A stretch of 64,000 nt of DNA from Streptomyces sp. AC1-42W (lineage in GTDB: Bacteria > Actinomycetota > Actinomycetes > Streptomycetales > Streptomycetaceae). Shown here piece by piece: positions 9,204 through 17,325 of this stretch. The position numbers and the translations under genes are program-made. The stretch is from NCBI RefSeq assembly GCF_003248355.1, contig NZ_QKWY01000001.1:3678001-3742000 (forward strand). The letters run 5' to 3'. Below the pieces are notes generated by a model. It saw only the letters and a list, made by a program, of their open reading frames with translations, had not been told where the DNA came from and searched no databases. The first letter of the stretch is position 1. Each line of letters starts with the position of its first letter.

Positions 9204-10187
9204 ATGAACAACGGACTGAAGACCACCGCATTCGCCGCCGCGCTCGCCGCGACCTTCGGCATCGCCTACGGGGTGGGCGGCGGCATCGGCCCGGTCGGGA
9301 CCGCGGCCGCCCAGCCCGCCGCCGGCCACGGCAAGAGCCACGGCGGCGGCGCGGAGCACGCGGGGCACGGCGCGAACGCGGCCGCCGCGGCCCCCGGCGG
9401 GCTCCAGGTGTCGGACGGCGGCTACACCCTCGACCTGCGCACCCCGGCCGTCGAGGCCGGCGACCGTACCGCGCTCCGGTTCGCCGTCCTGGACGACGCC
9501 ACCGGCCGCCCCCTCACCGCCTACCAGCGCGAACACGGCAAGGAACTCCACCTCATCCTCGCCTCGCACGACCTGACGACCTACCGGCACCTGCACCCGG
9601 AGCGCGGCGCGGACGGCGTCTGGTCGGTCACCGCCGCACTCCCGGAGGCCGGTGACTACCGGGTGTTCGCCGACTTCACGCCCGAGGCGGAGGGCGCCCG
9701 CAACCTCACCCTGGGCGCCGACCTGGCCGTCGCCGGGCACTACCGGCCCAAGGCGCTGCCGGCCGCGAGCACCACCACCACGACGGACGGCTACCGCGTC
9801 ACCCTGGACGGCACCCCCGTGCCGGGCCGCGAGCGCGAGCTCACCCTGACCGTCAGCCGCGACGGCAAGCCCGTCACCGACCTCCAGCCCTACCTGGGCG
9901 CCTACGGGCACCTCGTCGCCCTGCGCGCGGGCGACCTCGCCTACCTGCACGTCCACCCCGAGGAGGGCGGCCCCGGCCCCTCGGTCTCGTTCGCCGCGAC
10001 GGCCCCGAGCGCGGGCACGTACCGGCTGTTCCTGGACTTCCGCCACGGCGGCAAGGTGCACACCGCCGCGTTCACCGTCACCACCGGCCGGCAGGCGCCG
10101 CAGCCGGAAGCCGCGAAGCCGCAGGACCCGAAGCCGGAGACCGGGAAGCCGGAGACCGGGACGTCGGAAGCCGCGCACACCCACTGA
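9204..10187 (+). CDS. Copper-inducible secreted His-rich protein
   Basis: A 327-residue exported protein; GAGGAG lies 6 bases before ATG 9204. Residues 1-36 look like a signal peptide (KTTAFAAALAATFGIAYGVG, then AAAQPAAG). A His/Gly-rich stretch follows (GHGKSHGGGAEHAGHG). The body has two related beta-rich modules: one has LILASHDLTTYRHLHPE then GDYRVFADF, the other LVALRAGDLAYLHVHPEE then GTYRLFLDF. The tail is Pro/Lys-rich and ends in HTH. The many His residues plus the copper operator suggest a periplasmic or cell-wall copper binder, which is inference. No methionine-rich cluster or transmembrane helix after the signal is seen. Confidence 0.8.
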   Translation: MNNGLKTTAFAAALAATFGIAYGVGGGIGPVGTAAAQPAAGHGKSHGGGAEHAGHGANAAAAAPGGLQVSDGGYTLDLRTPAVEAGDRTALRFAVLDDATGRPLTAYQREHGKELHLILASHDLTTYRHLHPERGADGVWSVTAALPEAGDYRVFADFTPEAEGARNLTLGADLAVAGHYRPKALPAASTTTTTDGYRVTLDGTPVPGRERELTLTVSRDGKPVTDLQPYLGAYGHLVALRAGDLAYLHVHPEEGGPGPSVSFAATAPSAGTYRLFLDFRHGGKVHTAAFTVTTGRQAPQPEAAKPQDPKPETGKPETGTSEAAHTH

Positions 10188-10246
10188 TGGCGGCGAGAGC
10201 CACGCCGGCGGTCGGGGCACCGCGCGGCGTACGTAATACTCGCTCC

Positions 10247-10738
10247 ATGAGATCAAGCGTTACGCCGGCGGGCCGCCGGGCGTCCGGCGGTCCGGTCCGC
10301 GTCCGGCGGGCGACCGCGCGCGACGCCAAGCGCCTCACCCGGCTGGTCCGCTCCTCGCGCGCCTACGAGGGCCACTACGCGCCGATGGTCGCCGGATACC
10401 GGGTCGGGCCGGACTACATCGAGGCCCATCAGGTGTTCGCGGCCGTGCGGGAGGCGACGGACCAGGTGCTCGGGTTCTACTCGCTGATCCTGGAGCCGCC
10501 CGAGCTGGACCTGCTCTTCGTCGCCGACGAGGCCCAGGGCACCGGCACCGGCAGGCTGCTCGTCGGACATCTGCGCCGCGAGGCCGGAGCCCGCGGACTG
10601 CCCGGTGTGCGCGTCGTCTCGCATCCGCCGGCCGAGGGCTTCTACCTGAACATGGGCGCGCGGCGGACCGGAACCGTACGGGCCGCGCCCCCCGCGGTGA
10701 TGTGGGACCGGCCCGAACTGTGCCTGCCCGTGCCCTGA
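10247..10738 (+). CDS. GNAT family N-acetyltransferase
   Basis: A 163-residue acetyltransferase starting at ATG 10247. It opens with the usual beta1 strand (VRVRRATARDAKRLTRLVRS). The acetyl-CoA loop is EAQGTGTGRLLVGHLRREA, with the Q-x-x-G-x-G motif. LDLLFVADEAQG is the strand just before it, and GFYLNMGARRTG is the conserved C-terminal motif. The substrate cannot be predicted. It follows the copper gene on the same strand with a 59-base gap, so it may be cotranscribed or independent. Confidence 0.85.
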   Translation: MRSSVTPAGRRASGGPVRVRRATARDAKRLTRLVRSSRAYEGHYAPMVAGYRVGPDYIEAHQVFAAVREATDQVLGFYSLILEPPELDLLFVADEAQGTGTGRLLVGHLRREAGARGLPGVRVVSHPPAEGFYLNMGARRTGTVRAAPPAVMWDRPELCLPVP

Positions 10739-10757
10739 CGGGCACCCGGCGCGCCGC

Positions 10758-11570
10758 TCAGGGCGCGCGATGCAGGTCGGTCACGGTGAACAGACCGCCG
10801 TCCGGGTCCAGGAGCGTCGCCTCCCGGCCCTCCTGATGCGTCAACTCCTCCACGAGCGAGCCCCCGTGCGCGCGCGCCCGCTCCACGGCGAGCGCCACGT
10901 CGTCCACCGGGAAGTTGACCTGCCAGTGCGGCCGGACCAGCGGATCGGGGGCGGCCTCGACCGCGCCGGAGCTGATCCGGGCCAGTTGACGCCCCCCGCA
11001 GCACACGACGACCTCGTCCTTGGCGTACGCCACCTCGCAGGCGCCCGGCAGCCCGCTCGCCCAGTCCAGCACCTCGCCGTAGAAGATCGCGGCGTCGAAG
11101 GCGCTCCGGGTGCGCAGCCGCAGCCAGGCGTGGGCGTGGCCCGCCGGGGCCGGGGGAGACGTCGCCGGTTCGGTCCGCTCCCAGATGCCGAAGCCCGCCC
11201 CGTCCCGGTCGGCGGCCAGCGCACCGCGCCCCTTGCCCAGCGTCAGCGGCCCCACCGCCACCGTGCCGCTGCGTTCCCGGATGCGGGCGGCGGCCACATC
11301 GGCGTCCCGGACGGCGAAGTACGGGGTCCAGGCGACCGCGACGCGGAACGCGGTGGCCACCGCGCCGATGCCGGCGACCGGCACATCGCCCAGGCGGGCC
11401 ACCGCGAAGTCCTGGCCGAGCCGGCCCGTGCGGAACGACCAGCCCATCACCGGGCCGTAGAACGCCTGGGCGGACTCCAGGTCGCGGGTCATCAGATTGA
11501 CCCAGCACGGAGCCGCGGACCCGGTCAGGGCCGCGCGGGCGGGCGCCGTGCCGGAGGTGCTTGGGGTCAT
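10758..11570 (-). CDS. VOC (glyoxalase/bleomycin-resistance fold) family protein
   Basis: About 270 residues with two VOC modules. The first starts at PCWVNLMTRDLESAQAFYGP and the second near HAWLRLRTRSAFDAAIFYGE. Each has the beta-alpha-beta-beta-beta layout of vicinal oxygen chelate proteins, and VNFPVDDVALAVERARAHGG marks the last repeat. Such two-module proteins are common in Streptomyces with mostly unknown substrates. ATG 11570 (MTPSTSG) was preferred over ATG 11588, although either is possible. Confidence 0.83.
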   Translation of the reverse strand: MTPSTSGTAPARAALTGSAAPCWVNLMTRDLESAQAFYGPVMGWSFRTGRLGQDFAVARLGDVPVAGIGAVATAFRVAVAWTPYFAVRDADVAAARIRERSGTVAVGPLTLGKGRGALAADRDGAGFGIWERTEPATSPPAPAGHAHAWLRLRTRSAFDAAIFYGEVLDWASGLPGACEVAYAKDEVVVCCGGRQLARISSGAVEAAPDPLVRPHWQVNFPVDDVALAVERARAHGGSLVEELTHQEGREATLLDPDGGLFTVTDLHRAP

Positions 11571-11703
11571 GGTGCTTACTGCCTTCATCGGGGGTGCGGC
11601 AGAGGTGCCGGCGGCCCTCGGGGGCCGTCAACCAGCCTCACCGGGGGCGGCCGCTCCCGCAACACACGCACCACCCGCCCCGCCCGCCCCGGCGCGGCGC
11701 GGG

Positions 11704-12036
11704 TCAGTCCCGCTTGTCGTCGTCCTCGTGGCGGATCGGCTCGTTGCCGCGCTCACCCAGCTCGTACGGGGACAGGCCCCGGCCGTCGGCCGGGAAGCGG
11801 TCGTCGCCGTGGACGTCCGGCTGCTCCTCGTGGCTGCGGTGGGCGGGGCCGACGGGCTGCTCGTCCGGCCGGGGCGGGGGCAGTTCCTGGTCGTGCCGTC
11901 GCTTGCCCAGAATGAAGGCGCCGATCAGCAAGAGCACCAGGAGCACGCCGATCACACCCAGCACGACGCCCGTCGCACCGCGTCCGTCCGCGAGGGTGAC
12001 CGCCAGGGAATTCAGGGCTCCATCCGAAACATCCAT
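11704..12036 (-). CDS. DUF6479 family small membrane protein
   Basis: A 110-residue protein with one hydrophobic helix (residues about 23-42, VVLGVIGVLLVLLLIGAFIL) followed by a charged cytosolic tail. The tail has the family pattern GKRRHDQELPPPRPDEQP and ends with GLSPYELGERGNEP. This matches the small Streptomyces family I know as DUF6479. Its function is unknown. ATG 12036 was chosen because the helix then starts at the usual distance; the frame extends to 12090. Confidence 0.75.
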   Translation of the reverse strand: MDVSDGALNSLAVTLADGRGATGVVLGVIGVLLVLLLIGAFILGKRRHDQELPPPRPDEQPVGPAHRSHEEQPDVHGDDRFPADGRGLSPYELGERGNEPIRHEDDDKRD

Positions 12037-12245
12037 GATTGCCGGATACCCCGCTCGGAGGCCACCACTCGGGACGACGTTCGAATTCATGTTTTAAGTG
12101 GATATGGGTGCCGAAAATGTTTCGACCGGTGTGAGCCGGCTCGGGCCGGGCACCCGGGGGTGGGTCCGGGCCGCTCCTGTCGCAGCCGACCGCCGACGGG
12201 GTCAGCCTGGAGATGACGGCATTGCCCCCTTCGGAAGGAACCGCG

Positions 12246-12638
12246 GTGAACAGCGCACAGGACAAGCGGCAGGCCACGGAGGACCACCACGACCAGGAGG
12301 TGTCGGTCGTTCTCGGCGAGTGCCCCGAGGACGACGCGCGCACGGTCTTCGACGCGCTGCGGGCCGCCTTCACCACCGACCGCTCGTCGGCGGACGTGCC
12401 CCACGAGACCGCGGGCAGGCGGCCCACCGTGTGGACCGCGACCGTCGACGTCTCCGAGGCGCGGGTGATCTCCGGTTCCGTGCGCCTCGGCGGCCCCGTC
12501 ACGCTCGACGTGCAGGGCGGCTACGGGGCGGTGGACCGGCTCCGCGCGGGCCTGGCCGACGCCTTCGCCGTCCGGGTCGTCGGCACGGTGTCGGGGGACC
12601 AGGAGGAGGAAGTGCGCCTGCGGCTGGACAACAAGTAG
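12246..12638 (+). CDS. Conserved hypothetical protein
   Basis: A 130-residue soluble protein starting at GTG 12246 with GAAGGA 7 bases upstream. The N-terminus is hydrophilic (NSAQDKRQATEDHHDQE). After that come alternating strands and helices: VSVVLGECPEDDARTVFDAL, WTATVDVSEARV and VTLDVQGGYGAVDRLRAGLA. No catalytic motif is seen and I do not recognise the family. It is divergent from the DUF6479 gene across a 210-base gap, so the two may share a control region. Confidence 0.65.
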   Translation: MNSAQDKRQATEDHHDQEVSVVLGECPEDDARTVFDALRAAFTTDRSSADVPHETAGRRPTVWTATVDVSEARVISGSVRLGGPVTLDVQGGYGAVDRLRAGLADAFAVRVVGTVSGDQEEEVRLRLDNK

Positions 12639-12730
12639 GCCGAACGCACGCGTGGGACGGCGACGGGACACCTGGCCGCAGTGCATGTCTGGTAGAAATC
12701 GGACAAAGTTCCCCGTGGAAAGGTGTCGCC

Positions 12731-13300
12731 GTGGACCCGACCAGTGTGTGGGAGGGCGCCGCCGGTGAATCCGGGCCCCCCGGCGACCTGCCCTCCGCCA
12801 CCCTGACCCTGAACGTCAACGGCACCGCGCACACCCTCACCCTCGACCACCGCACCACCCTCCTGGACGCCCTGCGCCACCACCTGGACCTGACCGGGGC
12901 GAAGAAGGGCTGCGACCACGGCCAGTGCGGCGCCTGCACCGTCCTCGTCGACGGCCGCCGCGCCAACAGCTGCCTGCTCCTGGCCGTCGCCCACGACGGC
13001 GCCCGCGTCACCACGGTCGAGGGACTCGCCGGCGAGCGGCTGCACCCCCTCCAGGAGGCGTTCCTGGAGCGCGACGCGTTCCAGTGCGGCTACTGCACCC
13101 CCGGCCAGCTCTGCTCCGCCGCCGGCGTCCTCGCCGAGGCCGCCGCCGGCCACCCCTCCCACGCCACCCCGCACGACGCGCCGGTGAACGCGCCCGCGCG
13201 CCTGACCCCCGAGGAGATCCGCGAGCGGATGAGCGGCAACCTCTGCCGGTGCGGCGCCTACCCCCGGATCACCGAGGCGGTCCAGGACGTGGCGCCGTGA
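12731..13300 (+). CDS. (2Fe-2S) subunit of a PaoABC/xanthine dehydrogenase-type oxidoreductase
   Basis: A 189-residue iron-sulfur subunit of a molybdenum hydroxylase. The plant-type ferredoxin domain binds a [2Fe-2S] cluster through C61, C66, C69 (CDHGQCGAC) and C81. The helical domain binds the second through C119, C122 (CGYC), C172 and C174 (CRC). GTG 12731 has GGAAAGG 7 bases upstream. No twin-arginine signal is visible, so the complex is probably cytosolic, unlike E. coli PaoA. It overlaps the next gene (GTGA), which indicates translational coupling. Confidence 0.92.
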   Translation: MDPTSVWEGAAGESGPPGDLPSATLTLNVNGTAHTLTLDHRTTLLDALRHHLDLTGAKKGCDHGQCGACTVLVDGRRANSCLLLAVAHDGARVTTVEGLAGERLHPLQEAFLERDAFQCGYCTPGQLCSAAGVLAEAAAGHPSHATPHDAPVNAPARLTPEEIRERMSGNLCRCGAYPRITEAVQDVAP

Positions 13301-14283
13301 AACCCTTCGCCCATCTGCGCGCCGACACCGTCGCCGACGCCGTCCGCGCCTGCGCCGCCCACCCCGGAGCGAAGTTCCTCGGCGGCGGCACCAACCTGGT
13401 GGACCTGATGAAGCTCGGCGTGGAGACGCCCGGCCTGCTCGTCGACGTCAGCCGGCTGCCGCTCGACCGGGTCACGGACACCCCCGAGGGCGGGCTGCGC
13501 ATCGGCGCCACCGTCCGCAACAGCGACCTGGCCGCCCACCCCGCCGTACGCACCCGCTACCCCGCCCTCTCGCAGGCCCTGCTCGCCGGCGCCTCCGGGC
13601 AGCTCCGCAACATCGCGACCACCGGCGGCAACCTCCTCCAGCGCACCCGCCGCCCCTACTTCCAGGACACCTCCAAGCCCTGCAACAAACGCGCTCCCGG
13701 CAGCGGCTGCCCCGCCCGGGAGGGCACCCACCGCGACCTCGCCGTCCTCGGCCACTCCGAGGAATGCGTCGCCACCCACCCCTCCGACATGGCCGTCGCC
13801 CTGGCCGCGCTCGACGCCGACGCCGTCCTCGAAGGACCGGAGGGCGAACGCACCGTGCCGGTGACCGCGTTCCACCGGCTGCCCGGCGACAACCCCGACG
13901 CCGACACCGTCGTCCGGCCCGGCGAACTCGTCACCGAGGTACTGCTGCCCCCACTGCCCGACGGCACGGTCAGCCTCTACCGCAAGGCCCGCGACCGCGC
14001 CTCCTACGCCTTCGCGCTCGCCTCCGTCGCCGCCGTCCTGCGCGTCCGCGACGGGCGCGTCGACCACGCCGCCCTGGCATTCGGCGGACTCGCCCACCGG
14101 CCCTGGCGGGCCCGCGCCGCCGAGGAGATCCTGCACGGCGCACCCGCCGACGACGCCACCTTCCTCCGGGCCGCCGACGCCGAACTCGCCGCCGCCCGCC
14201 CCCTGCGCGACAACGCCTTCAAGGTCCGCCTGGCCCGGCACCTGGCCGTGGACGCCCTCGCCGAACTCGCCGCCCGCACCTGA
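13297..14283 (+). CDS. FAD subunit of a PaoABC-type aldehyde oxidoreductase
   Basis: A 328-residue flavin subunit (CO dehydrogenase medium-chain family). FAD motifs include KFLGGGTNLVDLMK near residue 30 and ATTGGNLLQRTR near 107-118. A loop typical of PaoB/YagS follows, with Cys129, Cys138 and Cys157 (CNKRAPGSGC and SEECVATHPSDM). In PaoB this loop holds an extra [4Fe-4S] cluster with four Cys. Here the position where I expect the first Cys (RTRCPYF) is Arg119 (RTRRPYF), so the cluster may be altered or missing. GTG 13297 overlaps the stop of the iron-sulfur subunit gene. Confidence 0.9.
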   Translation: MKPFAHLRADTVADAVRACAAHPGAKFLGGGTNLVDLMKLGVETPGLLVDVSRLPLDRVTDTPEGGLRIGATVRNSDLAAHPAVRTRYPALSQALLAGASGQLRNIATTGGNLLQRTRRPYFQDTSKPCNKRAPGSGCPAREGTHRDLAVLGHSEECVATHPSDMAVALAALDADAVLEGPEGERTVPVTAFHRLPGDNPDADTVVRPGELVTEVLLPPLPDGTVSLYRKARDRASYAFALASVAAVLRVRDGRVDHAALAFGGLAHRPWRARAAEEILHGAPADDATFLRAADAELAAARPLRDNAFKVRLARHLAVDALAELAART

Positions 14284-14300
14284 TCACCGAGGACCCCGCC

Positions 14301-16400
14301 ATGAGCCACGCCCCCCAGCCCCTGGGCGCGCCCGCCGTCCGCCGCGAGGGCGGCGCCAAGGTGACCGGCACCGCCCGCTACGCCGCCGAACGCGGTCTGC
14401 CCGGCTGCCTCTACGCCTGGCCCGTGCCCGCCTCCGTCCCGGCCGGCCGGGTCACCGCCGTACGCACCGTCGACGCCCTGGCCCAGCCCGGCGTCCACTG
14501 CGTGCTCACCCACGACAACGCGCCGCGCCTGGAGGAGCCGGACGACCCCATCCTGGCCGTCCTCCAGAACGACCGGGTGCCCCACCGGGGCTGGCCCGTC
14601 GCGCTCGTCGTCGCCGACAGCCTCGCCGCCGCCCGCGCGGGCGCCGACGCCCTGCACATCGCGTACGAGACCTCCCCGCACGACGTGCTCCTCACCGCGG
14701 ACCACCCCGGCCTCTACACCCCCGAGAACGCCAACGGCGGCTACCCGGCCGTCCGCGAACGCGGCGACTTCGACCGCGCCTTCGCGGACGCGCCCGTACG
14801 CGTCGACGTGACGTACACGCTGGAGGCGCTGCACAACCACCCGATGGAGCCGCACGCCTCGACCGCCCACTGGTCGCCCGAGGGACACCTCACCGTGTGG
14901 GACTCCAGCCAGGGCGCCACCAAGGTGCGCGACAGCCTCGCCGCCGCCTTCGGGCTCACCGCCGACCAGGTCACCGCCGTCTCCGAGCACGTCGGCGGCG
15001 GCTTCGGCTCCAAGGGCACCCCGCGCCCCCAGGCCGTGCTCGCCGCGATGGCCGCGCTGCACACCGGCTGCCCCGTCGAACTCGCCCTGCCCCGGCGCCA
15101 GATGCCCGCCCTCGTCGGCCACCGCGCGCCCACCGTGCAGCGCGTCCGGCTCGGCGCCGAGCGGGACGGCACACTGACCGCCGTCGCCCAGGAGATCGTC
15201 ACCCACACCTCCCGGGTCAAGGAGTTCGTGGAGCAGGCCGCCGTGCCCGCCCGCGTCATGTACGGCTCCCCTCACAGCCGGACCACCCACCGGGTCACCG
15301 CCCTGGACGTGCCCAGCCCCTCCTGGATGCGCGCCCCCGGCGAGGCGTCCGGCATGTACGCGCTGGAGTCCGCCATGGACGAACTCGCCGCCGAACTCTC
15401 CCTCGACCCCGTCGAACTGAGGCTGCGCAACGATCCCGCCGAGGAACCGGACTCCGGCAAACCCTTCAGCAGCCGCGGCCTGGCCGCCTGTCTGCGCGAG
15501 GGCGCCGCGCGCTTCGGCTGGCAGGACCGCGACCCCGCCCCCGGCAGCCGCCGCGAGGGCCCCCTGCTCCTCGGCACCGGGGTCGCCTCGGCCACGTACC
15601 CCGTCTACGCCGGTGCCTGCCACGCCTCCGCCCATGCCGACCCGGACGGCGGCCACCGGATCGCCGTCAACGCGACGGACATCGGCACCGGCGCCCGCAC
15701 CGTCCTCGCCCAGATCGCCGCCCAGGCCCTCGGCGTACCGCTGGACGACGTGGCCATCGACATCGGCGACAGCGGCCTGCCCGACGCACCGCCGGCCGGC
15801 GGCTCCTCGGGCACCGCCTCCTGGGGCTGGGCCGTCCACAAGGCCGCCACCCGGCTGGCGGAACGGCTCGCCGCGCACACCGGACCCCTGCCCGCCGAGG
15901 GCCTGACCGTCACCGCGGACACCACCGAGGAGACCGCCGCGGAATCCCCGTACGCCCGCCACGCCTTCGGCGCCCACTTCGCGGAGGTCGCCGTGCACAC
16001 CCGCACCGGCGAGGTGCGGGTGCGCCGCATGCTCGGCGTCTTCGCGGCCGGCCGCATCCTCAACCCCCGTACCGCACGCTCCCAGTTCATCGGCGGCATG
16101 ACCATGGGCATCGGCATGGCCCTCACCGAGGGCTCCACCATGGACCCCGTCTTCGGCGACTTCACCGAATGCGACCTCGCCTCGTACCACGTGCCCGTCT
16201 GCGCCGACGTGGCCGCGATCGACGCGCACTGGATCGAGGAGGACGACCCCCACCTCAACCCCATGGGCAGCAAGGGCATCGGGGAGATCGGCATCGTCGG
16301 CGCCGCCGCCGCGATCGGCAACGCCTTCCGGCACGCCACCGGCGTCCGGCTGCGCACCCCGCCCCTCACCCCCGACCGGGTGCTCACCCGGCTGCCCTGA
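14301..16400 (+). CDS. Molybdopterin-binding catalytic subunit, xanthine dehydrogenase/PaoC family
   Basis: A 699-residue catalytic subunit of a molybdenum hydroxylase; the length fits PaoC/YagR better than a fused xanthine dehydrogenase. It opens with ARYAAERGLPGCLYAWPVPA. VGGGFGSKG is a molybdopterin-contacting loop, MRAPGEASGM corresponds to the family's R-x-P-G motif, and the base-acting glutamate in GIGEIG is Glu662. The substrate is probably an aldehyde, by resemblance, but purines cannot be excluded. It starts 17 bases after the FAD subunit. No maturation factor (XdhC type) or MoCo gene is in the window. Confidence 0.92.
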   Translation: MSHAPQPLGAPAVRREGGAKVTGTARYAAERGLPGCLYAWPVPASVPAGRVTAVRTVDALAQPGVHCVLTHDNAPRLEEPDDPILAVLQNDRVPHRGWPVALVVADSLAAARAGADALHIAYETSPHDVLLTADHPGLYTPENANGGYPAVRERGDFDRAFADAPVRVDVTYTLEALHNHPMEPHASTAHWSPEGHLTVWDSSQGATKVRDSLAAAFGLTADQVTAVSEHVGGGFGSKGTPRPQAVLAAMAALHTGCPVELALPRRQMPALVGHRAPTVQRVRLGAERDGTLTAVAQEIVTHTSRVKEFVEQAAVPARVMYGSPHSRTTHRVTALDVPSPSWMRAPGEASGMYALESAMDELAAELSLDPVELRLRNDPAEEPDSGKPFSSRGLAACLREGAARFGWQDRDPAPGSRREGPLLLGTGVASATYPVYAGACHASAHADPDGGHRIAVNATDIGTGARTVLAQIAAQALGVPLDDVAIDIGDSGLPDAPPAGGSSGTASWGWAVHKAATRLAERLAAHTGPLPAEGLTVTADTTEETAAESPYARHAFGAHFAEVAVHTRTGEVRVRRMLGVFAAGRILNPRTARSQFIGGMTMGIGMALTEGSTMDPVFGDFTECDLASYHVPVCADVAAIDAHWIEEDDPHLNPMGSKGIGEIGIVGAAAAIGNAFRHATGVRLRTPPLTPDRVLTRLP

Positions 16401-16486
16401 CCACCCGGCGCGCCGGTCACCCGACCGCGCGAAAGCGCCGGTCACACCGGGTGCGCGGGCCGACATGTTGCGCGACCGGCCCAGCG

Positions 16487-16508
16487 GGGTCACCCTGTGG
16501 AGTGACCC
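16487..16508. promoter_or_regulatory. Inverted repeat downstream of the oxidoreductase operon
   Basis: GGGTCAC (16487-16493) and GTGACCC (16502-16508) form 7-base arms with an 8-base gap. It lies midway between the oxidoreductase stop and the ATPase gene and could be either an operator for the ATPase gene or a weak terminator. Confidence 0.3.
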
Positions 16509-16596
16509 AGAAGAGACATCCGCTCACTCTTCGTATTCGGGGGTCGTTGGTTCAACGGGGCGAAGCACGTGGGCCTCGATGTGAGGAGCCTCGACG

Positions 16597-17127
16597 ATGA
16601 CCGTTCCACTCGACCGGCACTATCTGGTCGAACTCCAGGTTTCCGCAGAACGTGTCGGCCGGCTGCGACGCATAGTCGCCGCCCATCTGCGCCACTGGAG
16701 TCTCGAACTCCACGTACGGCCCGTGTGCCGTGCCGTGGAGGAGCTGCTGACCAATGTCCACCGGCACGTCGGTGACGACAACCGCTGCGTCGTCGAACTC
16801 CGCTGGTCCGGACGGCACCTCACGGTCTCCGTCGCAGACAACGGCTCCGGGATGCCCCGGCTGCTCCGCGAGGGCGGCGGCGGCCTGAGCCGCGTCATGG
16901 CCCTCAGCGACAGCTGGGGCACCTGCCGCACCGCCGACGGCAAGGTCGTCTGGTTCACCCGGTACGCCCAGGAGCCCCAGCACATCGGACTGGTGCCGCT
17001 GCCGCCGCTGCCCGGCGTCCGCGAGTTCCGCCGCCCGCCCGTCGTGGCCGCCGAGATCCCCGAGCCGGTCCCGGCCGCCGTCGAGGAGAGCGTCCCCGAC
17101 GCCGCCCCCACCCCCGCCCTCGTCTGA
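16597..17127 (+). CDS. RsbW-like ATP-binding regulatory protein (anti-sigma kinase fold)
   Basis: A 176-residue protein with a GHKL/HATPase fold as in RsbW and SpoIIAB. The N-box is VEELLTNVHRHVGDDNRC (near residue 48), the G1 box is VADNGSGMPRLL, and the G2-like glycine run is REGGGGLSRVM. Streptomyces has many such single-domain kinases that control sigma factors or anti-anti-sigma partners. No partner gene is adjacent. The C-terminal 35 residues are Pro/Ala-rich and probably disordered. Confidence 0.84.
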   Translation: MTVPLDRHYLVELQVSAERVGRLRRIVAAHLRHWSLELHVRPVCRAVEELLTNVHRHVGDDNRCVVELRWSGRHLTVSVADNGSGMPRLLREGGGGLSRVMALSDSWGTCRTADGKVVWFTRYAQEPQHIGLVPLPPLPGVREFRRPPVVAAEIPEPVPAAVEESVPDAAPTPALV

Positions 17128-17177
17128 GGCGGACGGGCCCCGGCGGTCCCGCCCCGTCCCACCCCGCCACCCCGACC

Positions 17178-17231
17178 CCCGGCCGGCGCGGATCGTGTGT
17201 CCCCGAGCACGCATGATCCGCGCCGGCCGGG
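17178..17231. terminator. Long GC-rich stem-loop between the ATPase and aldehyde dehydrogenase genes
   Basis: Perfect 17-base arms (17178-17194 and 17215-17231) with GGATC/GATCC at the loop side enclose a 20-base loop. It lies about 50 bases after the ATPase stop and has no U tract on either strand. It is probably a terminator-like hairpin, or it protects transcripts that read through. Confidence 0.6.
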
Positions 17232-17325
17232 TACGCGGTGGCGGGGGCCCGCCGTGCCCGGCCCGCGTTGCGGCGGGCCCCGGCGCGCGGCACGGTCGAG
17301 GTACCGAGGCAAGGAGGCCACAGGC

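Noticed and set aside
12732..16400. A true xanthine dehydrogenase (purine pathway)
   Set aside because: The three-gene layout with a separate short FAD subunit, the PaoB-type Cys loop and the length of the large subunit fit aldehyde oxidoreductases better, and no purine genes are near.
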